From NCBI GenBank assembly GCA_030826265.1, contig JAPJOH010000039.1, positions 1 to 15,996 of the forward strand: DNA of 15,996 nt. The letters are read 5' to 3'. The notes beneath the pieces are model-generated. The model saw only the letters and a list, made by a program, of their open reading frames with translations, was not told the origin of the DNA and did not search any database. Both the position numbers and the translations under genes were made by a program. This document shows positions 7,317 through 13,562 of this stretch, piece after piece; the first letter of the stretch is position 1, and each line of letters starts with the position of its first letter. The stretch is from Collinsella aerofaciens (lineage in GTDB: Bacteria; Actinomycetota; Coriobacteriia; Coriobacteriales; Coriobacteriaceae).

Positions 7317-8012
7317 TTATTCGATGATGTAGCCGACGCCCCAGACGTTTTTGATAAAGCGTGGCTTTTGTGCGTCGTCGCCGATCTTTTCACGCAAGTG
7401 GCGAATATGCACCATCACCGTATTGTTGGAGCCGGGCATAAAGTCCTCGTTCCACACCGCGCGGAACAGGTCCTCCACGGCCACCACGCTGCCGCGATGC
7501 TCGACCAGATACAGCAAGATTGAATACTCGGTGGGCGTGAGGCGAACCGGTGAACCGTCCACTGTCACGGAACGAGCATCGCGGTTGATCTCCAAGCCGT
7601 CGAGCTGGAGGGTCGGCGACTCGGCCGCCTGTGCGCGGCTACCGTAGCTGGTGTAGCGGCGAAGCTGAGCGTGCACGCGCGCGATGAGCTCCAGAGGACG
7701 AAACGGCTTAACCACGTAATCGTCCGCGCCAAGCGAAAGGCCCTCGATCTTGTCTTGCTGGGCATCGCGCGCCGTCAGCATGATCACGGGATAGGTATGG
7801 CTGGAACGGATCGTACGCAGCAGCTCAAAGCCATCGATATCGGGCAGCATGACATCCAGCAGCGCCAGATCGAACTCCTGCTCCAAGATTGCCTTGGCAG
7901 CATCGGCCCCGCTATAGGCAATCTGGACATCAAAGCCCTCTTTTGTAAGGTAGATACCAACCAAGTCGGCGATGGCCTTTTCGTCATCAACTACCAAAAT
8001 GCGCTCGTTCAT
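7317..8012 (-). CDS. Response regulator, VanR-like (OmpR family)
   Basis: A 231-residue regulator. The receiver has the acidic pair D9-D10, phosphoacceptor D53 in LLDVMLPDIDG, T in MLTARD and K in VVKPFRPLELIARVHAQLRRY; that last stretch is a VanR hallmark. The C-terminal winged helix has LTPTEYSILLYLVEH and NTVMVHIRHLREKIG. The start ATG has GAGAGGAG just upstream. It is first in a two-gene operon with the VanS-like kinase and is transcribed away from the carboxypeptidase gene, so its likely targets include its own promoter and that gene. VanR and VanS family resemblance is seen in the sequence; the target genes are inferred. Confidence 0.9.
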   Translation of the reverse strand: MNERILVVDDEKAIADLVGIYLTKEGFDVQIAYSGADAAKAILEQEFDLALLDVMLPDIDGFELLRTIRSSHTYPVIMLTARDAQQDKIEGLSLGADDYVVKPFRPLELIARVHAQLRRYTSYGSRAQAAESPTLQLDGLEINRDARSVTVDGSPVRLTPTEYSILLYLVEHRGSVVAVEDLFRAVWNEDFMPGSNNTVMVHIRHLREKIGDDAQKPRFIKNVWGVGYIIE

Positions 8013-8032
8013 GCGTGCTCCTCTCGCGCTCC

Positions 8033-8038
8033 ATTATG
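8033..8038 (-). promoter_or_regulatory. Candidate -10 box for the VanR/VanS-like operon
   Basis: CATAAT on the minus strand lies 20 bp upstream of the regulator's start codon. No good -35 hexamer sits 17 bp further up, which is consistent with an activator-dependent promoter. Confidence 0.35.
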
Positions 8039-8071
8039 CCCGAGGGGGCGCCCGTCACACACAACAAGCGT

Positions 8072-8098
8072 GGGTGATTAAGTCGGCCTTAAGCACCC
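8072..8098. promoter_or_regulatory. Imperfect dyad in the divergent vanR-like/dacA gap
   Basis: GGGTG-A-TTAAG, a 5-nt centre, then CTTAA-G-CACCC form a 27-bp inverted repeat with one mismatched pair. It lies between the divergent VanR-like and carboxypeptidase genes, about 34 bp upstream of the regulator's -10 and about 67 bp upstream of the dacA -10. It is a good size and place for a response-regulator dimer site, but no binding evidence exists here. Confidence 0.4.
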
Positions 8099-8164
8099 TT
8101 GTGCCCGTTCGGGCGCGGATGTGGGCCACGCACGCACGCGATGATCGCCGACGCCGGCAAACGA

Positions 8165-8170
8165 TATACT
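8165..8170 (+). promoter_or_regulatory. Candidate -10 box for dacA
   Basis: TATACT matches the sigma-70 consensus at five of six positions and lies 40 bp before the preferred GTG start. There is no clear -35 box. If used, transcription begins near 8177, which rules out the longer TTG/ATG starts at 8099 and 8141. Confidence 0.4.
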
Positions 8171-8209
8171 CTTGTTCCAGAAGAGACCATCCCGTCGAAA
8201 GCGAAATCC

Positions 8210-9550
8210 GTGAAGTCCCTCACCTCTTTTGCAAAGCGCTCAGCCCAGCTTGCCGCCGGCTTTGTCTGCGCTATCGCCCTTGCCGCTGGCGTGCCCACCG
8301 TCGCCGGCGCCCAAGTGCTTACGACCGACAATGTTTGCGGCAAAACCGCCGATGCGCGCGGCATCACGGCCGAAAACCTGCCCGATATCGATGCGACCAA
8401 TGCCCTCGTCATGGGCAAAGACGGCACCGTCTACTATGGGCGCGGCGCCGATGAGCAGGTCAAAATTGCCTCGATCACCAAGGTCATGACCGCAATCCTA
8501 ACCGTCGAGAATTGCAAGATGGACGAGAAGGTCACGGTGAGCAACGCTGCAGCCACCGTGGGCAATTCGACCGCCGGCTTGCTCGAAGGCGACAAGCTTA
8601 CCGTGGAGCAGGCGCTGCGCGGCCTGATGATTCCCTCGGGCAACGACGCCGCCATCGTGCTCGCCGAATATGTGGGCAAGAAGATCGACCCTAAGACCAA
8701 AGACGCCGAGGCCACCTTTGTGAAGGCCATGAACGAGCGCGCTAAGAAGCTCGGCTGTACCGGTACGCTTTTTGAAAACCCGCATGGTCTGGACTTTGAT
8801 GAGTGGGCTGGCGATATGCACTCAACCGCACATGACGTGGCGCTGATGATGCAGGAGGCCATGAAAAACGACACGATCCGCGAGGTCGTAGCGAGCGAGG
8901 ATTCCTGGATCGAGGTCACGGGCGCCGACGGCACCGACCATTCGCATTCCATGGACACGCATAACTATTTGCTGGGCCAAGATGGCAACATCGGCGGCAA
9001 GACCGGCACCACCGACGACGCGGGCTATTGCTTTACGAGCGCCTACAACCGCGACGGCGACGAGATCTACACCGTCGTTTTGAACTCCACCACCACCGAC
9101 CAGCGCTTTACCGATACCGCAACCCTTGCCAATTGGTACTACGGCCACAAGGTCACGGTCGCGATCGCCAACACGCAGGAAAAGACCGCCAACGGCAACC
9201 CGCTTATGGCACGCATTAGCCAGACAGATTGGACGGACAAGACGATCGACGCCACGCTCGCCGACCCCACGGCGCAAGCGACCGTGTTTTCCCTTGCCGG
9301 CGAGGTGACCGAAAAGGTTAGCTACGACGATCTTTCGGGCACGGTGCATGTGGGCGACAAGGTGGGCAGCGTTACGCTCAAGCAGGACGGCACCAAGATT
9401 GCCGTCGTGGATTTGGTTGCCGACGAGGAAGGCTCGGGGCCGAATCCCATTGAGTGGCTCCTTGTGAAGCTCGACCGCCTGGGCCGCCGCATCGACAACC
9501 GCCCACTTGCGGCAGAGAGCGAGACCGTAGCCAAGGCACCCGAGGTGTAG
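8210..9550 (+). CDS. dacA: D-alanyl-D-alanine carboxypeptidase (DacA/PBP5-type)
   Basis: A 446-residue low-molecular-weight penicillin-binding protein that removes the terminal D-Ala from peptidoglycan pentapeptides at the outer membrane face. It carries all three serine-peptidase S11 motifs: SITK (S88, K91), SGN (143-145) and KTG (264-266). A signal peptide (KR then AGFVCAIALAAGV, likely cut after AGA near residue 34) opens the protein. A PBP5-like beta domain covers about 330-410, and a final amphipathic stretch (PIEWLLVKLDRLGRRI) resembles the membrane anchor of PBP5. The frame is open upstream to a TTG at 8099, but a start at GTG 8210 places the signal peptide at the N-terminus and follows a TATACT box. 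The ribosome site is weak (GAAAG). It is divergent from the VanR-like operon. Confidence 0.9.
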   Translation: MKSLTSFAKRSAQLAAGFVCAIALAAGVPTVAGAQVLTTDNVCGKTADARGITAENLPDIDATNALVMGKDGTVYYGRGADEQVKIASITKVMTAILTVENCKMDEKVTVSNAAATVGNSTAGLLEGDKLTVEQALRGLMIPSGNDAAIVLAEYVGKKIDPKTKDAEATFVKAMNERAKKLGCTGTLFENPHGLDFDEWAGDMHSTAHDVALMMQEAMKNDTIREVVASEDSWIEVTGADGTDHSHSMDTHNYLLGQDGNIGGKTGTTDDAGYCFTSAYNRDGDEIYTVVLNSTTTDQRFTDTATLANWYYGHKVTVAIANTQEKTANGNPLMARISQTDWTDKTIDATLADPTAQATVFSLAGEVTEKVSYDDLSGTVHVGDKVGSVTLKQDGTKIAVVDLVADEEGSGPNPIEWLLVKLDRLGRRIDNRPLAAESETVAKAPEV

Positions 9551-9578
9551 GGCGCAAGAATAATAAGTCCACTGAAAG

Positions 9579-9606
9579 GAGGCGTCCGAAAGGATGCCTC
9601 TTTTTT
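9579..9606 (+). terminator. Rho-independent terminator of dacA
   Basis: GAGGCGTCC, a GAAA loop and GGATGCCTC form a 9-bp stem with one G-T wobble, followed by six T residues. It starts 28 bp past the stop codon. Confidence 0.93.
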
Positions 9607-9608
9607 GA

Positions 9609-9626
9609 GGGTTCGAATCCCCAGCT
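9609..9626 (+). repeat. Isolated tRNA-Ser T-arm fragment (right end of a lost repeat unit)
   Basis: Eighteen bases match the T-arm and early acceptor strand of tRNA-Ser(GCT), but on the strand opposite to the intact gene. It is followed by a tRNA-type terminator (9642-9667), as at the intact repeat unit, so it looks like a leftover right end of another copy. Confidence 0.65.
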
Positions 9627-9641
9627 AACATTCTTCTAATT

Positions 9642-9667
9642 AAAAAAGGGCCCCAAATGGGACCCTT
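9642..9667 (-). terminator. tRNA-type terminator, upstream copy
   Basis: On the minus strand AAGGGTCCC, ATTT and GGGGCCCTT form a 9-bp stem with a wobble pair, followed by six T residues. It is a duplicate of the terminator at 9832-9857. It now follows only a 15-nt remnant of the tRNA 3' end, not a whole tRNA. Confidence 0.85.
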
Positions 9668-9681
9668 CTTTAAAGTTAAAC

Positions 9682-9816
9682 TGGCGGAGAGCTGGGAATG
9701 TCCGGGCATGCTACGCATGCCCTCCGGCTTCAAAGCCTGACGGCTTTTCGCCCACGGGCTACAAACGCTCTCGCGTTTGCTTAACGCCCGTGCCCTCTCG
9801 GGTTCGAATCCCCAGC
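9682..9816. repeat. tRNA-Ser-linked palindromic repeat unit
   Basis: The left end (9682-9696) is the reverse complement of the last 15 nt of tRNA-Ser, including CCA. The right end (9800-9816) is a 17-nt copy of its T-arm in the opposite orientation. Between them lie a hairpin GGGCATGC-TAC-GCATGCCC (9704-9722) and a nested hairpin: outer stem CACGGGC/GCCCGTG (9753-9759 with 9786-9792) and inner stem CAAACGC-TCTC-GCGTTTG (9762-9779). The CCGGCTTC, TCGCCC and GCTAnAAACGCT...CTTnACGCCCG blocks are shared with the two units at the tRNA-Arg cluster. No open reading frame is convincing. It may be a mobile-element remnant or a tRNA-linked repeat. Confidence 0.75.
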
Positions 9817-9831
9817 CTCCTTTCTCCGCAC

Positions 9832-9857
9832 AAAAAAGGGCCCCAAATGGGACCCTT
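9832..9857 (-). terminator. Terminator of tRNA-Ser
   Basis: Reading on the minus strand, a 9-bp GC-rich stem with an ATTT loop is followed by six T residues, 14 bp after the tRNA CCA end. Confidence 0.92.
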
Positions 9858-9871
9858 CTTCAAATTCGTAC

Positions 9872-9962
9872 TGGCGGAGAGCTGGGGATTCGAACCCCAG
9901 ATGCCCTTTTGGGGCATACTCGCTTAGCAGGCGAGCACCTTCGGCCTCTCGGTCAGCTCTCC
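9872..9962 (-). tRNA. tRNA-Ser(GCT)
   Basis: A 91-nt class II tRNA with encoded CCA. The acceptor GGAGAGC pairs with GCTCTCC, followed by discriminator G as in serine tRNAs. The anticodon loop CTGCTAA gives anticodon GCT, reading AGC and AGU. A long variable arm (TGCCC..GGGCA) and the T-arm CTGGGGTTCGAATCCCCAG are intact. It is charged by the seryl-tRNA synthetase encoded 4.3 kb away in this window. Confidence 0.97.
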
Positions 9963-9976
9963 GTAACAGCCGTTCT

Positions 9977-10005
9977 ATAGTAACCAAACAGCCAAGGATG
10001 GGCAA
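9977..10005 (-). promoter_or_regulatory. Promoter of tRNA-Ser
   Basis: On the minus strand TTGCCC (10000-10005), a 17-bp spacer and TACTAT (9977-9982) lie 15 bp before the first tRNA base. This fits a sigma-70 promoter with a short leader. Confidence 0.75.
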
Positions 10006-10054
10006 GAGGAAATTTTCTAATTGCCTAGCATCCTTTCCTCCTTGGAAGCTTCGC

Positions 10055-12496
10055 CTACCCCAGCGAACGGTTAAGGGAGCCGAGCTCGTCGTTGCCCATG
10101 GTGCGCCACATTTGGAAGATGCAACCGCGTGCCAGGAAAAAGAAGCCGTTGTCGACCAGTTGCACAGCGGCATCTGCCAGCTGATTCGTCACGGCGGACA
10201 CTGGCGGCAGCTCGAGTCCAGCCTTGCGGATGGTCTCGACCGCCTCCTCGAACGTCGGAGGCTCGCTGACGCCCATCTCATTCATAAGGCCCTGCATTTC
10301 TTCCAGCGCGCTGCTGCCCGACTCCTCGCCGCGCGGCACCAGACGGTAACAAGCCAGCGCCAGGTCGAGCTGATCGCAATTCCAATAGGCAAACGCCAAG
10401 CGATAGAACAGGTAGCCAATTGCAGAACGATCGCTGGCAATACGTAGGCCGTGGCGCGCCACCTCGATAATCTCGTCAAAGCGCTCCAGACGCGCAAGCA
10501 CGTTGATGAGCGCAAAGTGCGATTGCATGGACGAGCGCGCCAGATCGTAAAGATGGCGCACCTCGGGCAGCGCTCGTTCAAAGTCCTCTTGCTCGGCGTA
10601 AAAGCTGCAGATCTCGTGCTGGGCAAAGTACAGCGCATCGGGCGCACGAAGGATTCGCACAGAGCGGTCTTCTTCCAACACCGGTAGCACCATGCGTACC
10701 AGCTGGTTATCGCAAAACTGCGTTTGAACCGGACCTGTCGCCAAAAGCTCGGCGACAGCGCACTTAGCCTCCAACTCCTCGACAAGACGGGAAAAGCCTT
10801 CAAAAGCACCTGTACGGTCGACTTTTGCCTGCTCGCGCAATTCAACAACACGGGCCACGTATGGGTCGTCGTCCTCTTCCATGACCTCCAACTCGTCAGC
10901 CGTATCGGCAAGCAGCAGATCGCGCAGCGCCGGCGGCAGCGTGCGATGGTCATCACGCGGACGAGCATGAACCTCCGCAGGCTCAATCGTCTCCGGAGCG
11001 GTTGACTCATACGCCTCAAGCACACGCTTGCACGGCATATCGTCCATGTCCATGCTCTCAAGATCCTTGGCGACAGGCACGCAATCGGCCAGATAGGCCG
11101 CGCGCTCAAAGAAATACGTTGCGACAACACGCTCGCCCTGCTCACCGTCGGGAGCAGCAATCTGCACGTAGCAGCGCGTGATGCAGGTGCCCGCGGCAAA
11201 ACACGCTGCCGCAAGCGTGAGTGCCACGCGCGCATCGTGCTCCGCGGCCCAGATCGCGCGCGTGTCCTCGTCCAGCTCGCGCCAGGCGTCATCTTGAGCG
11301 TCGTATTCACGTTGCGGCATGGCATCAACGACAGACTGCCCAAACCGAACGAGCATAATCCCCTCGGCAACGTTTGCCCGATAGGTATAGTCGAGCCGCG
11401 TGACCACGTTGAGCGCCTCAACGATTCGCGCAAAACGGGTGCGCACGTCCCACTCGCCGCCCGGCTGGCAAGCCACCGTACCCGGTTTGCCCCACGGGTT
11501 ATCGCTCGAGGCCGTATCGAGCAGTCGGGGAACATCGTTGGTCGTCTTGGCGATATGCCACGCATCAAAGAGCGCGCAGCCCTCAAGGCTCGGCGAGGAT
11601 GCCGCAGGGGCCAATCCAGCCCCGATGCGCTCAAAGATGCCGGAGAGGCGGTTGAGACGACACTCGATGGCGAGCAGCGTGTCAATCTCGTCCTGGTCTA
11701 GCAGACTACGATCAAAATTGAGATAGAACAGCTTTGAGCGATCGATGCGAGCCAGGCTCATCTCGGACTTGGCGGCGATGGTGCGCAGGCGGGGCAAGTC
11801 AATTTCGCTCATAAGGGCGGCGGCATAGCGCTCAATGCCACTTGGATTATCCGTATGGTCAATGCGGTAGAGCAACGTTTCGATTGCATCGGGCAGCGGC
11901 GTGGAATCAAAACCCAGCAGTACCTCAACCGGCTCGGGGAGTTTTACAAGTTTGATTTTGTCGACGGCATTTTTCATACCCTCGTCGAGGCCGTCGCCGC
12001 CTGCCGTGTCTGAGACAGCGTTTTCAGAATCGGCGAATATCACGTAACGCAAGAACATCGAGGCCATGAACTCGCCGTAGCGAAGGCTGCGCGTCGAATT
12101 CCACGTCTCGCGATCGGATTGTTCGCGCATGGTGCCTTCGGGAGAGCCGATGACTCGCGCCCGGGAGCGCATCGTCCCATCGGTACCCCTGACTGCAATC
12201 TCACCGATGTTGGAATCGGACTCGTCAAGAATCAGCTGCATGTCGGGATCGTCGGGCAGCGATACTTCGTTAACGGGACGGTCCACCTTATAGACCTCAC
12301 CCGAAACGCTCACGTAGCCCAAAAGCGACACATGGCTTTTGCCGACGAATTCGACGACATAGCATGATTCATGCGGGTCCTCGCCAAAGAGCTTCCAAAC
12401 CACGCCATACGAGCGTCCCGCAGGCTGCTCGGGCATGGCCGGAAAGCGCTTTTTGGGATCAAGAAACCTGAGCTTGTATGTCGGACGCTCTGCCAC
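10055..12496 (-). CDS. Uncharacterised 813-residue protein with TPR-like C-terminal part
   Basis: I do not recognise this protein. It has no signal peptide and no clear membrane segment, is acidic, and is probably cytoplasmic. The first 120 or so residues look like a beta-rich domain (YKLRFLDP..., SYGVVWKLFGEDPHESCYVVEFVG). Residues about 620-720 show helical pairs with TPR-like spacing (FAQHEICSFYAEQEDFERALPEVRHLYDLA, then ALINVLARLERFDEIIEVARHGL, then YRLAFAYWNCDQLDLALACYRL). This points to protein-protein interaction. An acidic linker (LEVMEEDDDPY) lies in the middle. The start is GTG with AGGGTG about 8 nt upstream. It is a lone gene between tRNA-Ser and the tRNA-Arg cluster, with no operon partner to suggest a role. 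Confidence 0.85.
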   Translation of the reverse strand: MAERPTYKLRFLDPKKRFPAMPEQPAGRSYGVVWKLFGEDPHESCYVVEFVGKSHVSLLGYVSVSGEVYKVDRPVNEVSLPDDPDMQLILDESDSNIGEIAVRGTDGTMRSRARVIGSPEGTMREQSDRETWNSTRSLRYGEFMASMFLRYVIFADSENAVSDTAGGDGLDEGMKNAVDKIKLVKLPEPVEVLLGFDSTPLPDAIETLLYRIDHTDNPSGIERYAAALMSEIDLPRLRTIAAKSEMSLARIDRSKLFYLNFDRSLLDQDEIDTLLAIECRLNRLSGIFERIGAGLAPAASSPSLEGCALFDAWHIAKTTNDVPRLLDTASSDNPWGKPGTVACQPGGEWDVRTRFARIVEALNVVTRLDYTYRANVAEGIMLVRFGQSVVDAMPQREYDAQDDAWRELDEDTRAIWAAEHDARVALTLAAACFAAGTCITRCYVQIAAPDGEQGERVVATYFFERAAYLADCVPVAKDLESMDMDDMPCKRVLEAYESTAPETIEPAEVHARPRDDHRTLPPALRDLLLADTADELEVMEEDDDPYVARVVELREQAKVDRTGAFEGFSRLVEELEAKCAVAELLATGPVQTQFCDNQLVRMVLPVLEEDRSVRILRAPDALYFAQHEICSFYAEQEDFERALPEVRHLYDLARSSMQSHFALINVLARLERFDEIIEVARHGLRIASDRSAIGYLFYRLAFAYWNCDQLDLALACYRLVPRGEESGSSALEEMQGLMNEMGVSEPPTFEEAVETIRKAGLELPPVSAVTNQLADAAVQLVDNGFFFLARGCIFQMWRTMGNDELGSLNRSLG

Positions 12497-12598
12497 GAAA
12501 TATCACCCTGATCGGTCGTCTAAAGAAAGAGCGCGCCACGGGCTCACCGAGGCGCATACTCGAAATCTTACACGAGTCGATGAGAAATAGTCCCCTTT

Positions 12599-12620
12599 GA
12601 CCGAGGCTCGAACCCATGCG
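12599..12620 (+). repeat. Degenerate right end of the tRNA-Arg-linked repeat
   Basis: GACCGAGGCTCGAACCC followed by ATGCGGCG resembles the right end of the full repeat units at 12670 and 13132, with two changes in the T-loop copy. It precedes a tRNA-type terminator in the same order as the full units. Confidence 0.55.
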
Positions 12621-12630
12621 GCGTCCGCCT

Positions 12631-12659
12631 AAAAGAAAAGCCCCCGTTGCCGGAGGCTT
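12631..12659 (-). terminator. tRNA-Arg-type terminator (duplicate)
   Basis: The AAGCCTCCG-GCAA-CGGGGGCTT stem with a TTTTCTTTT tail on the minus strand is nearly identical to those after the three tRNA-Arg genes. It follows a 20-nt tRNA remnant, not a complete tRNA. Confidence 0.85.
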
Positions 12660-12669
12660 CAAGTTCAAT

Positions 12670-12805
12670 TGGTGCGGCGTATAGGATTCCGCGCATCCGC
12701 TGCGCGGATCCGCACCGGCTTCGCCCGCCTGCCGGCGTGCTCGCCCGCTCGCTAAAAACGCTCCGCGTTTTCTTGACGCCCGCGCCTCGACCGAGGTTCG
12801 AATCC
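12670..12805. repeat. tRNA-Arg-linked palindromic repeat unit, copy A
   Basis: The left 20 nt (12670-12689) equal the reverse complement of the tRNA-Arg 3' end including CCA, and the identity breaks inside the T-loop. The right end (12795-12805) carries GGTTCGAATCC, the T-loop copy in opposite orientation, continuing into a degenerate ATGCAGTG tail. Inside are ATCCGC-TGC-GCGGAT, CCGGC...GCCGG, and AAAACGC-TCC-GCGTTTT (12755-12771), which is enclosed by GGCGT/ACGCC. It matches copy B at all but a few positions. No protein is predicted. Confidence 0.8.
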
Positions 12806-12820
12806 ATGCAGTGCTTACGT

Positions 12821-12849
12821 AAAAGAAAAGCCCCCGTTGCCGGGAGCTT
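12821..12849 (-). terminator. Terminator of tRNA-Arg copy 1
   Basis: On the minus strand the stem AAGCTCCCG-GCAA-CGGGGGCTT is followed by TTTCTTTT, 10 bp after the tRNA CCA. Confidence 0.88.
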
Positions 12850-12859
12850 TAATCTCAAA

Positions 12860-12936
12860 TGGTGCGGCGTATAGGATTCGAACCTATGACGTTCTGATTC
12901 GTAGTCAGACCCTCTATCCAGCTGAGGTAACGCCGC
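12860..12936 (-). tRNA. tRNA-Arg(ACG), copy 1
   Basis: A 77-nt tRNA with acceptor GCGGCGT/ACGCCGC, discriminator A and encoded CCA. The anticodon stem-loop TCTGA-CTACGAA-TCAGA gives ACG, which after A-to-I editing reads CGU, CGC and CGA. It is identical to copies 2 and 3. Confidence 0.97.
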
Positions 12937-12948
12937 GACTTGTTGATT

Positions 12949-12977
12949 ATTATGCACATCGACTGAATAAAGGTCAA
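12949..12977 (-). promoter_or_regulatory. Promoter of tRNA-Arg copy 1
   Basis: On the minus strand TTGACC (12972-12977), a 17-bp spacer and CATAAT (12949-12954) lie 12 bp before the tRNA. Confidence 0.85.
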
Positions 12978-13094
12978 GCATTTTTCGAAAAAAGTTATCG
13001 AATTTGATTTTTGATTTTTACTCATTTGACGCAGTCAATCGACTCGATACTTTCAAACACAGCAAAAGCAACTTCTCAAGTATATCGACATATA
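12978..13094. other. AT-rich spacer, no gene seen
   Basis: This spacer between tRNA-Arg promoter 1 and the next terminator is clearly AT-richer than the flanking genes, with a TTTTTCGAAAAA dyad near 12980-12992. I see no coding frame with a ribosome site and no RNA family I recognise. Confidence 0.5.
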
Positions 13095-13121
13095 AGAAAA
13101 GCCTCCGTTACCGGAGGCTTT
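13095..13121 (-). terminator. tRNA-Arg-type terminator (duplicate)
   Basis: A perfect AAGCCTCCG-GTAA-CGGAGGCTT stem is followed on the minus strand by TTCTTAT. It lies after the tRNA remnant of repeat copy B. Confidence 0.82.
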
Positions 13122-13131
13122 AAAGTTCAGT

Positions 13132-13266
13132 TGGTGCGGCGTATAGGATTCCGCGCATCCGCTGCGCGGATCCGCACCGGCTTCGCCCGCCTGCCGGCGG
13201 ACTCGCCCGCTCGCTAAAAACGCTCCGCGTTTTCTTGACGCTCGCGCCTCGAACGAGGTTCGAATC
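13132..13266. repeat. tRNA-Arg-linked palindromic repeat unit, copy B
   Basis: The same structure as copy A: a 20-nt tRNA-Arg 3'-end remnant at 13132-13151, a hairpin-rich middle with the AAAACGC-TCC-GCGTTTT stem at 13217-13233, and an inverted T-loop copy at 13257-13266. It differs from copy A at about five positions in some 135. The changes weaken the outer GGCGT/ACGCC pairing but not the inner hairpin. Confidence 0.8.
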
Positions 13267-13283
13267 TCCGCAATGCCCCCGTA

Positions 13284-13311
13284 AAGGAAAAGCCCCCGTT
13301 TCCGGAGGCTT
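13284..13311 (-). terminator. Terminator of tRNA-Arg copy 2
   Basis: On the minus strand AAGCCTCCG-GAAA-CGGGGGCTT is followed by TTCC, 10 bp after the tRNA CCA. Confidence 0.85.
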
Positions 13312-13321
13312 AAAACTCAAT

Positions 13322-13398
13322 TGGTGCGGCGTATAGGATTCGAACCTATGACGTTCTGATTCGTAGTCAGACCCTCTATCCAGCTGAGGTAACGCCGC
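13322..13398 (-). tRNA. tRNA-Arg(ACG), copy 2
   Basis: A 77-nt gene identical base for base to copy 1, with encoded CCA and anticodon ACG. Confidence 0.97.
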
Positions 13399-13410
13399 AA
13401 CGCACGGATT

Positions 13411-13439
13411 ATTATGCACGTGACCCCTCGATGGGTCAA
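13411..13439 (-). promoter_or_regulatory. Promoter of tRNA-Arg copy 2
   Basis: On the minus strand TTGACC (13434-13439), a 17-bp spacer and CATAAT (13411-13416) repeat the boxes and spacing of promoter 1. The surrounding sequence differs except for a shared GTGCATAATAATC-like stretch. Confidence 0.85.
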
Positions 13440-13479
13440 GCGACAATTTGGAAAAATTTTACGAAGTGATGATTAAGAT

Positions 13480-13513
13480 GCTCGCGCCTCGACCGAGGTT
13501 CGAATCCATGCGG
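13480..13513 (+). repeat. Right-end fragment of the tRNA-Arg-linked repeat
   Basis: GCTCGCGCCTCGACCGAGG and then GTTCGAATCCATGCGG match the last third of copies A and B. The hairpin core and the left tRNA remnant are missing, so this is a truncated copy. Confidence 0.7.
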
Positions 13514-13522
13514 TGTTGCCAT

Positions 13523-13552
13523 AAAAGAAAAGCCCCCGTTGCCGGAGGCTTT
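13523..13552 (-). terminator. Terminator of tRNA-Arg copy 3
   Basis: On the minus strand AAAGCCTCCG-GCAA-CGGGGGCTTTTC is followed by TTTTAT, 10 bp after the tRNA CCA. Confidence 0.88.
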
Positions 13553-13562
13553 CGATTTCAAT

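Noticed and set aside
6052..8012. Vancomycin resistance operon
   Set aside because: Only the regulator and sensor resemble VanR and VanS. vanH, a D-Ala-D-Lac ligase, vanX and a VanY-type metallopeptidase are absent.
8099..8209. Longer N-terminus for the carboxypeptidase from TTG 8099 or ATG 8141
   Set aside because: These starts would bury the signal peptide about 23-37 residues inside the protein and lie upstream of the likely -10 box.
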